Source: Carposina sasakii
Lineage: Eukaryota; Arthropoda; Insecta; Lepidoptera; Carposinidae
Assembly (NCBI GenBank): GCA_014607495.2
Contig: CP053157.1
Location: forward strand, 248,001 to 312,000
Length of the DNA: 64,000 nt
Reading direction: 5' to 3'
Part shown: in pieces, positions 49,459 to 60,952 of the stretch
Position numbering within the stretch: position 1 is the stretch's first letter
Layout of the letters: the number at the start of each line of letters is the position of its first letter
The notes under the pieces: model-generated
Told to the model about the DNA's origin: nothing
The model's input: the letters and a program-made list of their open reading frames with translations, nothing else
Databases searched by the model: none
Program-made: the position numbers and the translations under genes

Positions 49459-49769
49459 TCTATACATATAATAAAAATGTAACGGATCGCTGTGTGTACA
49501 TGGAAGACATATGAGAAAAAATATTGTAGGAGCCTTTATCAACGCAATAGAACCCAAAACGATGATTTTTGGAATTTTTGTCTGTTTGTTTGTGCGTTTG
49601 TGCACGCTAATCTCAGAAACGGCTGAACGGATTTCGATGCAGTTTTCAGGAATATATTGTGACAGGTCCAACTTAACATATAGGCTTTTTATCCCGGGAA
49701 AATTTCGACATTTTGTTTTTTCTGTAGTCCACGCGGACGGAGTCGCGCAGAGTCGCGGGCGTTCACAAG
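49459..49769 (+). mobile_element. Helitron-like element (body type A)
   Basis: It starts TCTATACATATAATAAAAAT and contains the type A body (GTGACAGGTCCAACTTAACA). The end GGGCGTTCACAAG is a decayed form of the family's CCACTAG terminus. Confidence 0.75.
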
Positions 49770-50279
49770 TGACTAAATAAATATGTATGACTAATTCACT
49801 TGCATTACATTAATTATTTATAACAATTATTTATTGCAAACACAATACCTAAATATAGAGATGGGCAACTTCTCGAGAACTTTCCATTTTGTGGAAACTT
49901 TCCGATATCCTCCCGGTAAGTTTCCGTATCTTCTCATTTTGGTGAGAAGATAAAATGTTCCTATTAAATTTTTTTGTTCATTGGAGTGTTTGCATATTAT
50001 TGGTCTAAGATGCAAGAAATGTGCGTTTTTTACTAAGCTCAGTGTACTTGTATCCGTATTTACGATTATTAAACTGGATTATTGGTTAAGTTTTATGTAA
50101 GTGAAACACACTCATAACGAAATCGCAGAAACTACGTTATATTTGAAGATGCAGTTTGGCAGGGATGTAGTTTAGAGATAGGGGAGAGATTTCATTGGAA
50201 TGAAGTTTTTAAAAGGTGTATGTGTGTCTATGGTTTTCAGTACTTGAAATATCTGGCTAGGTAATTTTATATGGGGTAC

Positions 50280-50570
50280 CGGTTGGTCTCTTCCGTTTAT
50301 TTTATTCTGTTTATTTTATTTTGTTTATGCTTTTTTTCTTATTCCAAATTTTTGTTACTTATTTAATGCCTAACTTTATGCCTAACTGTTTTTTATTTAT
50401 AAAGACTAAGTGTAAGAAATCCCGGCGGATACTGAAAAACAGCATTAATGCTGAGGCTCCGACCATTTCAAAACTACGAGTATACTAAATTATATTACTC
50501 TTAACATAAGCAGCAAATTTGTTACTTTTGAATAAAGTTCTTTTTATTTATTTATTTATTATTAAGGGAA
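50280..50570 (+). mobile_element. Possible LINE 3' tail
   Basis: Unique-looking 3'UTR-like sequence ends TGAATAAAGTTC followed by (TTTA)n. The form suggests a retroelement tail, but no coding part is present. Confidence 0.35.
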
Positions 50571-50851
50571 ATTCGAGGTGAAACCAGGGTCTGATTGTTT
50601 CGTCAACTTTTTTGCAACCATGAATGTAACTAATATTCTTATGTTTAAAAATTTGCCCAAAAAATAAATTTACAAGATCATACAATACATAGAAAATAAA
50701 AAATTACGAGCAATTAGAATATGGTTAGAATAAATACCTATATATTTTGTACAATAAAATCTATTCTCTGTTAGAATGAGTACAGATTATTTACAAAAAT
50801 AATGAAAATAAAACATTTATTGATTGCAAAATAAAGAAGAATCAAAGGTAC

Positions 50852-51341
50852 TGTTACGTACTGGGTACGGGTGATTCGGAGCTGCCGATTAAAAGGTAAG
50901 AGTAGGTGTTAGAACTCTATATTAGGTGGAGCAGGTTACAAAATTCCAGCACTTATCACTATAACTCTAGTACAAGACACTTCCAATAGTTCACTGTAAA
51001 CTTCTTCACTATACACTATCGCTGGTATCGTTTTCCTTAGCTTATTTAGCTTCCAATCTTATTCAAAGATTGAACTAAGACTGACTCCGTAGGCCGAGAT
51101 CCGCCGTATTTATACGGCTCGACGTTCGGTCCCGAACATTCGGGAATATACCCGAGCGACCCATCTACAAAAACCCCGTATGTTATCCGGGCAAGCCTGG
51201 AACGTTCTCGGGCGTTCATTCAACAACACTTAAACTAAACACGCCGAGACTACAACAGAACATGCTAGTAAACGATATTGCGTTCTATTCTGCTACTAGC
51301 GACATCTAGTGAGCTAATGGGTAAACTCCCCGGTCGTAACA
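50852..51341 (-). mobile_element. Solo LTR with GTAC target duplication
   Basis: 490 bp, beginning TGTTACG and ending CGTAACA, flanked by GTAC on each side (50848-50851 and 51342-51345). On the minus strand a TATA box (CCGTATAAATACGG) lies mid-element with a Drosophila-type TCAGT downstream. The 4-bp TSD and TG...CA ends fit a Ty3/Gypsy-type LTR left by LTR-LTR recombination. No internal retroviral genes remain. Confidence 0.85.
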
Positions 51342-52050
51342 GTACCAACAGGATTCTATGTTATATTCTAAATGTCTGCAAAATGTTAAAATAATAAAAT
51401 AAAAAGTACTTACGAATCAAGAAGTATTCACCAGTGTCCGGTTTTGATAGTCCAAATCACAGATAACAGTCACAGTAACAATTTAACAAGCCAAGTCGTC
51501 GTATAAATGAGAATCAGAGTCCAATAAACAAGCGTGATCGAAACAGTATCCTTCAAGACATACGGCACAGCAGTAGACTATCAGAAGACTAATAACAGAC
51601 TGAAGTAAAAGACATGTTTGAGCACATAGTGTCATAAAACAGCTGCTTCGTACTAATGAGGGTCGAATAGTTTCCCAGAAAACTTGAATACGAGACTGTA
51701 ACAAAATTCTACGAAGAACAATAGAAACCCACGTACAAAAGATCTCATGCGGTAAACTTCTAAAAGATAAAAACTTTATTGATCGCACGTGCGCCAGGTA
51801 GGCAATGTTTGTGTGTAGCCTAAAATGCATTCTACTTCAATTTTAAACGCATCTTTGATGAATAAAGTAATATTTTTTAATAATATTTTATCTTCTCACC
51901 AAAATGAGAAGATACGGAAACTTACCGGTAATTTCTCAATCTTCTCAGAAGTTGCCCATCTCTACCTAAATATTAAAGTTATTTCCAGGGCAGTAGGTAG
52001 GAAAAAACATGGATCACTTGGTGGGGCTAATAACAACAGGTCAATACAAA

Positions 52051-52263
52051 TACATACATACATACATATGATCACGCATCACGCCTTTATCCCTTACGGG
52101 GTAGGCAGAGCACCAAGGGCCGATAGAACCACATGGTGCCACTTCTGACCTATTTTGAGGGTACAGTTGAGATGTACAAGTTCGGCTAGTAGTGACAGGT
52201 GGTCAGCCCATCGCCTACAAAAAAAACACTAAGACCCTCTTTTCCTTCAACTTACTTGTACAG
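52051..52263 (-). mobile_element. SINE family S1 copy
   Basis: An ACATACATACATACATATGA tail, TTACGGGGTAGGCAGAGCAC, and the S1 body to CTTGTACAGTA. The 5' end is slightly short. Confidence 0.78.
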
Positions 52264-52736
52264 TAATACGAATAGGGTGTTGTTAATACTCATGTTTTAC
52301 ATTTCTTGTTTGTATTGATGTTTATGGCTGGTGTTTCAAGGCCTGTGTTAAGGTCAATTTATATATATCTAACGACTCATTCTGGTAGGGTTAGGCTGTT
52401 AATAATGGAACTTGCGATATTGATAACGGCAAGATGAAATACTTTCACTCTGGAATAAACGGAAGAGTCACACGGCCCCTGTATTAGAAAACTAAACATA
52501 GCAAAAATATTACGATTCACTGTAAAATTCAGCGATCTCGAAGGAATTTGACATTTCAACACGAATATTAAGTATATAATATTCGCTGTCGCCTTGTTGT
52601 CCAATCATCGAGGATATCCTTTGTATGGAGACTCAACATTAATTTTTTCCATTTCTTTATTAATAATTTTTCAACATTAATTCCTCTGTCGCTGAAACTT
52701 TACAAAGTGAAGTTAATAGATTGCTATTTGACCTAG

Positions 52737-53087
52737 AATCCAGGATTTTTCGCTTTGGAACTTAAAAATACGTATAGATCGGTGCGGAAAATCTCTCTGT
52801 CCGTTATTCCTTCAGTATATGTTAGGATATATTAATAATTATAGAAAAACAATAAAATCCAGGAATATTTCCATTTCGGGGAACCACAAATCTTTCCTAA
52901 GAAAATTATAGTGGAAATAAGGTAATTTGCAAATTTGTAGCTCTCTGAAATCAAAATATTGCTGGATTTTATTATTTATTTATCATTATTAATATATCCT
53001 GACATATACTAAAGGAATTTTAGACAGATATTTTTTCCGCAGCGATCTACATGCGATTTAAGTTCCAAATCGAAAAAATCCTGGATT
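52737..53087. mobile_element. Fold-back MITE with about 97-bp inverted arms
   Basis: AATCCAGGATTTTT at the left and its inverse at the right. The arms include TTTGGAACTTAAA and CAGTATATGT-AGGATATATT in inverted form. The central 150 bp is unique. An extra inverted piece of the same end abuts it at 53095-53120. Confidence 0.85.
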
Positions 53088-53120
53088 ATTAATAAATAAT
53101 CCAGGATTTTTTCGATTTGG
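53065..53120. other. Perfect 26-bp hairpin with 4-base loop
   Basis: 53065-53090 (CCAAATCGAAAAAATCCTGG plus ATTATT) is the exact inverse of 53095-53120, separated by four bases. It is formed by the right end of the fold-back element and an inverted extra copy of that end. Confidence 0.9.
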
Positions 53121-53371
53121 ATTATACGATTAATATCGTAATCTGATAACGTTACTTTATCATCCTGCAAAATTTAAGGAACGGAGGAATTTTGTTGGGG
53201 TCAAACCCCCTATTGATTGGACTATTGCTACTGCTTTACTTTAACAAGATGCGTAATTGCGTATCACGTATCCCTATAATCGGACTACGGACCAGTTACT
53301 ATGCGACTGTCTGTTATCTGTCCCCAAGCTTAGTCCACCGATCTTAGAACAACTCTACATTGTATAGATCG

Positions 53372-53566
53372 GCCCCCTGATGACCTAATTTGCAATAGCA
53401 AAGCCGAAGCGATGCGATAGCGAAAATTGTACAATATTCGCCTTGAACTGTCAAAGTTCCTTTGAAATTCATTTTACGTAATACGAATTTGAAAAGCAAT
53501 CAGCGATTTTTGCACAATTTTCGCTATAGCTTTGCTTTTGCTATATAGTTAGGTAACAAGGAGGCG
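53372..53566. mobile_element. Fold-back MITE (GCCCCCT... family), second copy
   Basis: GCGATAGCGAAAATTGTACA at the left and its near-inverse ACAATTTTCGCTATAGCTTT at the right, with terminal C/G runs. Same family as 17091-17250. Confidence 0.8.
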
Positions 53567-53812
53567 GATTAAATCGGTTCCATGCATAAATAGTAAACTC
53601 TTTCACCACGGAGGAGAGCAGTAAACGGAGTTGTACGTGTCATTTAGTCTAGTACTAATAGCCTGTGGTTGTGCTTACCGTTTGGCTTGCTTCATGAGTT
53701 GACTCTAAGATGTTTCGGCCCAAGTACTTAGGTATTTTAAAGCAATAAACTTATTGATGATTAACTGACAGTAACTTTGACAATTTATAATAAGAACATG
53801 GAAGGCTGTGCT

Positions 53813-53990
53813 GATGAATAGAATAGAATAGAATAGAATAGAATATTTATTTCTGCAAGAAACGTGGTACATAAAGTTCTTATCATTTAGTTAGAGTAAT
53901 AATATTGGTTCAGCACATTTCACCAGAGTCTGGCATGCAAAATTTAAAATTAATAATATGTATTCTAAATTACATTATAAATATATCATG
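53813..53990 (-). repeat. (GAATA)n run with adjoining LINE-like tail
   Basis: About six tandem AGAAT units precede ATTTATTTCTGCAAGAAACG. Read on the minus strand this resembles a retroelement 3'UTR with a simple-repeat tail. The S2-like GGCGCTTCACTAGAAAACAC follows at 53996. Confidence 0.4.
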
Positions 53991-54054
53991 CATGCGGCGC
54001 TTCACTAGAAAACACCAGTTACATCTAAATCATATCAAATGGGGGTTGGCAAAA

Positions 54055-54148
54055 TAATTTGTATGTGGTATAGGCCTGTAGGGTGTCCACCAGAAATAGT
54101 TAACTTTTGAAAGGAGTCTATGAGGAAAAAAGTTGTGGGAACCCCTGA
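54055..54148. mobile_element. Fragment of the hAT MITE family of 6375-6562
   Basis: It shares GTAGGCCTGTAGGG-GTCCACCAGAA-like sequence and the end GGGAACC-CTG. Only the right half is present. Confidence 0.7.
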
Positions 54149-54254
54149 TTTACATCCTGTTCCCGCTATGTTAAAAGTGGATATGGGACTTCCTTTGAGG
54201 TCTTACAGTGCTGGCTGCCCCATTTCGAACCATGTGTATGTATATTGGGTAAGT

Positions 54255-54257
<3 letters not shown>

Positions 54258-54325
<68 letters not shown>
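54258..54325. repeat. (TA)n microsatellite, about 68 bp
   Basis: An uninterrupted AT dinucleotide run. The Ile/Tyr repeat ORFs across it are not genes. Confidence 0.95.
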
Positions 54326-54327
<2 letters not shown>

Positions 54328-55246
54328 TAATTATATGTGGTTACGCTAAAGACCTCCTCCCTCACGTTTATTATCTAACTAGCTAATCAGAGTTTCCACT
54401 CCATTTGACTGTCAAAAACAATCTAGGTAGAATATGAACGGTCCAGTGACCCTTCATAACGCTTCGGAGGAATGAAGCTAAGGCACAAATCATAATAATT
54501 TATACCAACTCTTAGATTAGTTAAGTGTAGGTAGTGCCTAAAAAACTCTACTCTAAGTACTCTAATAGTTGCATTTTATATTATTATTTATTGTAATGCA
54601 CTCAGTAGCTAACTGACCCAGATTCATTATACGGCGCTTTTTCAGTTTCAACAATATCTACCTACTTATAGTCCACTCATTTTTGACAAATTTTTGCATG
54701 TTCAAAACCTTGTCTCTAAGGGTAATTTCCCACGAGTCGGTAGTTCGGCCCGACACCCATGGTTCCTGTGGTGGGATGACAATAGTTTTTGCGCCACATC
54801 GCGGAAACGACGAGGTCGAGCGTTTTCCGCGAGTCCCGCTGAAACCGTGAAATCGGTGGAATCGCGGCGACTGTGACGATAGGACGACATCGTGCAGTGG
54901 GTGCTTCGGTTTTTACACTAATTCCGTTAGATGCGGCGAGTAGGAAATGCAGCTTGAAAATAGGTGTCCAAATAGGTTTTTTCGTTATTCCGGTGTTTGC
55001 GTTTTTATAAGTACCTAGGTACTCTTCATAGGTCTTTCTTAACTGTTGAGTAGAGATGTTTCAATCTTAATGTTGCCGTTTCAGGTAACAAATGGTGTTT
55101 GATGTAGTTAGTGTGGTAAATGGTAGTGTGTGCAAGCAAATATTAATATCAAACAATGACTCTACCGGCGCGACGCTTGTGATTCTAGCCTAAGCTTTGG
55201 TAACGGATAACAAAAAAATGTTGTGTGCCTAGACCTAACAAATAGA

Positions 55247-55752
55247 AATAAATAAATATTCACACATTTCACAACACATCGACCTAGTCCCGCAAGACTA
55301 AGATCCCTAAGGTATCGTGTATCGTGGGTACTACCATCCATATATTACGTCACAGGTTAAGGGGGGAGGGGAGGGGGTCGTCAAACTGTGACATTGTGTG
55401 ACAAGGGGGTGGGAGGGGTCCTAAATTTCGTGACGTCTCATTTTCATTCAATAATTTCTAAATATAAATTTGCAAAAAAGCTAAATGTGACGTCACACTA
55501 GGGAGGGGGGGTCTCACAAATGTGACCAGCTGTGACAAGGAGGGGGGAGGGCCAAAAAAATCATGAAATTCGTGTGACGTAATTTATGGATGACCCCTAA
55601 GCAACGGTATGTGTATAAATACATATATAATTATATAAACATCCATGACTCTGAAACAAACATCGATATTCATCACATCAATGTTAGCACCTACCGGGAT
55701 TCGAACCCAGGACCTATGGCAGGGCCACTACCAACTACACCAATCGGCCGTC
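55247..55752 (-). mobile_element. tRNA-derived SINE interrupted by a TIR element
   Basis: Same SINE as 12040-12278: head with GGTTCGAATCC at the right, tail AATATTTATTTATT at the left. A 263-bp insertion (55334-55596) lies in its body. Confidence 0.85.
55334..55596. mobile_element. TIR element nested in the SINE
   Basis: Ends CATCCATATATTACGTCAC and, inverted, CATCCATAAATTACGTCAC. CTA is duplicated at 55331-55333 and 55597-55599, and the intact SINE at 12.1 kb shows the empty site. The interior is rich in GGGGGAGG and TGTGAC blocks. No ORF; superfamily not assigned. Confidence 0.82.
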
Positions 55753-56539
55753 AAAAATAAAAAATAAATGCATAGTTCAAATTTAGTTATAATTTTTAAT
55801 AGCTCCTAATATTATGGAATTGTTGCGACAGAGATAATGCTCTACATAATGATGTATCCTAATTATTAAAATTGGTATCCACAGAACAGCTATTTATTGA
55901 TCAATTTCCGTATTCGTTATACTTATTCGTTTATTTTATCACCGTCAATAGTTGATATTACGTTTTTTTACGAGTTTTCCCAGTAATGAATGATTTACGT
56001 ACCTACTTAGGTACCTATTTAATATCGGCAAAGTGGGTATGGATGGAACTATTTGCGAGACGCAGCGGGAGATGACAGACAACCTGCGTCATATATCACC
56101 AAGGTTTCTTCTGGTATAGTAGGAAAAAAATATTTATTTTGTGTAAGTACGAGTACCAAAATATAGTTATGTATAATTATCATCAGAAGGTGTCTGTTGA
56201 AATCTCTCTCTCTCTGTACCATAGATTTATTGAGATCTCTTTTATTTCAGATGCATAGATAAATTTTGACCGATTCGCATTTTCTGCCAGTTAACTATAG
56301 TTAGCTATACCTTCGATATTAGGTGTCTGTGTTGCTAAATTTATGGTTAAAATTACAGATGTACCTATCTAATATTAAATAGATAGGGGTGATGCATGAA
56401 CAAATAGAAAAATAAATTAAGTTTTATTTACAAAAAGTGTAATGCAATTTTCTAGCGGTATTTTTTTGTACATATGTATTCAGAAAATTGCATTCACACA
56501 TTAGGTAGAAAGAGGTGCTATGAACATTTATATAATTAT

Positions 56540-56720
56540 TAAGCGCCATCTAGCGTCTAGTAGCAGAACAACTTATTAGCGCTGCCTAGTGTCAAGAAGT
56601 GTAAACACTTTTAGAACTACGGTGGATAGTATCAAGTAAATTATCAATTTACGTCACTAGATGGCGCTAAAAATAGTTTCAAATCAGCTCAAATAGATGG
56701 CGCTAAACAAAATAATTTAT
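56540..56720. repeat. Cluster of AGATGGCGCTA-type motifs
   Basis: GCGCCATCTAGCG, then CACTAGATGGCGCTAAA and ATAGATGGCGCTAAAC occur within 180 bp on both strands. The motif also occurs singly at 58250, and a variant (CGACATCTAG) at 923 and 51300. Confidence 0.4.
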
Positions 56721-57114
56721 TTTTTTGTTGTTAATTTTTTGATAGACGTGCACCCACCACATAATCCACCATCATGATGATGACAAGGTAAGTGTTTGCT
56801 AAAAATATATATAGGATCATAGTATGCCGCTACACATTACAAGTAATATAAACCAAGTTGAGCTAGTTCTCTCTCTGTGTGCTAGTTTCTATCTTCCCAA
56901 TTAACAAGATATTTATTTACACGTGCAGCATTGATTTAATGCTACAGTTTAAAAAATGCAAAGTGAGACATGAAGTCATTGCCTGCGCGTGCAGACCTCA
57001 GTGAATCCCCTTGTACAAACAAACTTACCTGAATATCATGACTTTGACATTGCGTGACTGCCATACCAATTACAATAATGTAAGTAGGAACATTTAAAAC
57101 GCGACAGTCATTGT

Positions 57115-57185
57115 TTTTAGGCCTTACTGGAGGTGGCCGTGGACAGGACACGTCTCGGCCGATGATCAAGGCAGGTTGATGATGA
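57115..57185 (+). pseudogene. Short RTE-like LINE ORF fragment with GAT tail
   Basis: One frame reads YWRWPWTGHVSADDQGRL, like the W-x-W-x-GH motif of RTE-type C-termini, and then GATGATGAT. Too short to classify firmly. Confidence 0.35.
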
Positions 57186-58037
57186 TAGTGATAAATTTTT
57201 GCGAAGGTGATAGACTATTCTGTCTTATGAGATCTTGCTTGAGAGTTACGCGTCTTTTCAAGTTATGGCAAAAATCTTTATTTATCACATAATATTTCAT
57301 CGTATTGCGTATATTTCAGTCTAAATTACAATCATCTATCGTCATAAAAAAATCAAATTGAAAAGAAAAGTGCACTTGACAAAAGACAAGTGCAAAAGTG
57401 CAATTTTTTTCATTTCTGACCTACCAAAAACTGGCTACTTTAATATTTTTTTTCTCGGAAACTATCAATAATTGATAGGTACGAGTAGTTTGTTCTAGCG
57501 AATTGTTTCTCTCGTCAAACTACGTCGATATACGGGAACAGCTAGAGATGTCCATTTTTCGGGTTCTTCGGAACACTGTGACCCGTTAAGCACGACATTT
57601 GACAGACATACCTATCTGTCATTTTAACCATGATTAGCTTAAACAATGCTTAATTTTTTATATGTAGGCCCTGTAAGTTTTAAGAACGAGTATAACAATG
57701 GGCCATTAAGTACTCGGCGTTACTCACATTGCATTTGGTTTAGGAGAAACCCCGGTTAGTAATTTCTTAAGGAATCAGTCTAGCATTGCGGTTACCTGTA
57801 GGTTGCATATTAGCAAAAGTTATACCTATAGGTGACTAACTAGGTAAATACGTAAAATTGTGACGTGCTAGACATGTAACAAAATTATTATACCTTACAT
57901 AAAATGAAGAACATGATTTTCCGGTGCTTCCTCAAGCGTATTCAGAAGAGCCAAAACTAGAATTACTAAAACAATTTGAACCGCGTTTCGAATTTTACGT
58001 TTTCATTTAAAAATATATTATTGCCTTTACTAAATCA

Positions 58038-58340
58038 TCTTAATATATATAAATCTCGTGTCACAATGTTTGTCCTCAATGGACTCCTAAACCACTTAAC
58101 CGATTATAATAAAATTCGCACACCATGTGCAGTTCGATCCAACTTGAGAGATAGGATAGTTTAAATCTCAAATTATAGTCGCAATTTTAATTTATTGCTA
58201 ATTATTTGTCTGTTATACCTTTCGACTTGGTTGAGTAAGTAATCAATAGATGGCGCTGCTTTGGTAAACCGACAAACGTGTCATATAAGCTACAATAATA
58301 ATTCAATTTCCACGCGGACGAAGTCGCGGGCGTCCACTAG
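58038..58340 (+). mobile_element. Helitron-like element (body type C)
   Basis: Host A, then TCTTAATATATATAAATCTC at the 5' end and CGGGCGTCCACTAG at the 3' end before a host T. The body differs from types A and B, and only the last 35 bases match the other copies. Confidence 0.8.
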
Positions 58341-59037
58341 TATTTTATAAGATTTGATCCAAATAACACTCTGCATGCAGTGAACACCTATATTAGTTTG
58401 TATATCTAGCTAAAAACTCTTAACTAAAGATAATGTAGATACGAGTACTTCCCAAAAGACATAATTAAAATTTCCTTAGCATATACTCTAGCTAGATTCA
58501 TACACAAAATAACATAATATAATTTCGCAATCAGTATAAATAGGTGAGAACTAAATGGCTTAATAAAAACCATTTTCGTAGCCTGCAGCTCCTTGATCAA
58601 ATTATTTCTGACGTCGATAACAATAAACTAGTGATTTCATTGTAATGATTCAGTAACGGTGACATTGCCTTCCTAATCAGTCCAGCAAGGATTCTCCCAA
58701 GGTGCTGATGCTCTGGTATCGCTAAGGAAAATTAGAATAATTACAGTTATTGACAATGTTTTCTTTATTACTACATTCCAAATAGGAATTTCATATTCTC
58801 CCTGTAGTCTGTAGTCTTTACGACAAGCAAGACGTCGTCTCTTTTTCTTATGTCTTATTCGTTTATGTCGAATAAAGCAAAACAGCATACTCGTACATGC
58901 TGTTCATTCGATGTCAAATCGAAATTGAGGTCTAATGATTAAGGGCTATTTTTTTCAATGATCAGATAGCCAAACTAAAGGATAAATTCGATGCTGTCTC
59001 TATCATGACCAAGTTGTAGAGAGAGAGAGAGTCAGCC

Positions 59038-59200
59038 CTTGGGTAAAGACAAACGCACCGCAATTCAACTGCAAGTCGACTGCTTTGCAGTTCCCATGCA
59101 GTTTGAATGCGGTTGGCAGGACTGCAATGACACTGCAAGCCAACTGCCCGAAATGTGCAGTTTGATTGCAGTTTCTGTGCAGTTACGTTTACCCTATAAA
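59038..59200. repeat. Cluster of AACTGCA/TGCAGTT motifs
   Basis: About ten TGCAG or CTGCA-centred motifs on both strands within 160 bp (for example CAACTGCAAG, GCAGTTTGAATGC, GTGCAGTTTGATTGCAG), giving local inverted repeats. Probably part of an unclassified repeat. Confidence 0.5.
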
Positions 59201-59766
59201 TATTGCACGAACCTTCGATTTTATAAATGATCAAGATTTTCTAGGAAATTTTGCTTCTCTTTTTTTACATTCATTTTTTTATTTTTTTTTAGAAAAAAAA
59301 AATGAGAGAAAACATATAATGATGATGGTATTACCCGTGTAATAAATATTGAAATCACACCGATCCGAGTGTAAAACGCACATGAAATACAAAGAGCTTA
59401 TCAAAGCTTACATACTTTTATAGTCGTATTACTGTAACTTATTTTAATACTTCAGGATAGTTTTCCTTGTAGTGATAAATATTTTACCACATAATTTTAA
59501 TTAGGTTTACGTCAATACTTATAGGCATTGGTTATGGTTTATTTATATATAGGTACCTAAATAAAAATTAAAAAATAAAGTTAGCTTAAATAAGCTGTAA
59601 GTTACATTATCCTCGAGTGAAGTTGCAGTTACAAGCATTATAAACTTATATATGTATTATATAAGCTTATTCAGGCGGTTAAACATATGTATATGAAATA
59701 ATCAAAAAAAGACACTGTTCCCCCTTATTTCTTTATCTAGGTGCGTAAATGGAAAATTATTATTAA

Positions 59767-60083
59767 GTAGTGGACGCCTGCGACTCCGTCCACGTGGACT
59801 ACAGAAAAAACAAAATATCGAAATCATCCGGGATAAAATCATTTTCCTGGAATAAAAAGTAGCCTATACGTAAAGTGAGACTTGTCACGATATATTCCTG
59901 AAATATATATAAAAGAAATATATTCTGAGAATAGCGTGCACAAACGCACAGACAAACAGACAAAAATTCTAAAAAACATTCTTTTGGGTACTATTGCGTT
60001 GATAAAGGTCTCCTATAATATTTTTTCTCATATATCTTCCATGTACAGACAGCGATCTGTTACATTTTTATTATATGTATAGA
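59767..60083 (-). mobile_element. Helitron-like element (body type A), decayed 3' end
   Basis: On the minus strand it starts TCTATACATATAATAAAAAT (60083) and ends GGCGTCCACTAC, where the terminal CTAG has mutated. Confidence 0.75.
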
Positions 60084-60364
60084 TATAATATATAGATAGA
60101 AGAAGAAGAAGATTTTAATTTATTTTACAATACTGGCTACTGTTTGTTTTCCGATATAAATAAAATAGATTTTATTTTCCTATTCGTAATGATATCATAA
60201 GCAGGCACATGAAACAGTCTGCACGATAATATGTTTTTGTTTGGATAGCTCACCGTTTTGAATATTAATAGCTGGGGATATCCCTCACGAATACACCTAT
60301 ACATACTGATATAGAAGAAAGGTCAACCATATTATCTAGAACTGAAGAACATCATCTACATACA

Positions 60365-60952
60365 TCCTGCTAATATTATAAATGCGAAAGTTTGTAAGTA
60401 TGGATGGATGGATGTTTGTTACTCTTTCACGTTAAAACGGCTGAAGCGATTTTAATAAAATTTGGTATGGAGTTAGCTGACACCCTGGATTAACACATAG
60501 GCTACTTTTGATCCCGGGAAAATATTTTTATTCCGGATAGAGTGAGAAATAGTGTGATAAGAGAATTATGCGATGTGAAAGAGGACGTAGTGACAAGGAT
60601 AGAGAAAGGTATGCTTCGATGGTTTGGACATGTGGAAAGGGTGGATGGAAGACGATTAACGAAAGAGATACTCGTATATATGGCAGAAGTGAATGGCAAT
60701 GCTGGGAGAGGTCGCCCTAGACGAACCTACATAGACCAAATTGGGGATGTGCTAAAAAAAGGGCTAGTCAAGAGTACCCGAAACCGGCGAGCATGTATGA
60801 AGATGTTAATGAATGTGGATGAGGCGAAAGAGATATGTTTGGAACGTACTAAATGGAGATCTGTAGTCTCTGCCTACCCCTATGGGATATATGTATGTAT
60901 GTATGTTGTTTTTTCTGCAGTCCACGCGGATGAAGTCGCGGGCGTCCACTAG
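60365..60952 (+). mobile_element. Helitron-like element (body type B) interrupted by a LINE tail
   Basis: Host A, then TCCTGCTAATATTATAAATG, and GGGCGTCCACTAG before a host T. About 60541-60907 is inserted LINE sequence replacing roughly 14 bases of the body. Confidence 0.82.
60541..60907 (+). pseudogene. RTE-like LINE ORF2 C-terminus and (TATG)n tail
   Basis: The open frame reads KGMLRWFGHVERVDGRRLTK, then GRGRPRRTYIDQIGDVLKKG and RTKWRSVVSAYP. The LRWFGHVERM-x-x-xRL...GRGRPR pattern is the C-terminal end of LINE ORF2 proteins. It stays open into the Helitron but has no RT. The end, CTCTGCCTACCCC-TA-GGGATA with (TATG)n, matches the 3' end of the S1 SINEs. Confidence 0.8.

Larger units (their letters stand above)
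49856..51964. mobile_element. hAT-type 2.1-kb element with 8-bp TSD
   Basis: Both ends read TAGAGATGGGCAACTTCT inward, and inverted homology continues about 100 bp to CTCATTTTGGTGAGAAGATA. CCTAAATA is exactly duplicated at 49848-49855 and 51965-51972. No transposase ORF is visible. The interior contains a LINE-like tail ending (TTTA)n at about 50560 and a solo LTR (50852-51341), so it has been inserted into repeatedly. The 115-codon minus ORF at 51483 has no domain. Confidence 0.88.

Noticed and set aside
51483..51830. 115-codon minus-strand ORF inside the hAT element as a transposase or gene
   Set aside because: No transposase, zinc-finger or other motif; Leu/Cys-rich composition is consistent with a chance frame.
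54120..54365. Ile/Tyr-repeat proteins
   Set aside because: Generated by the (TA)n microsatellite on both strands.
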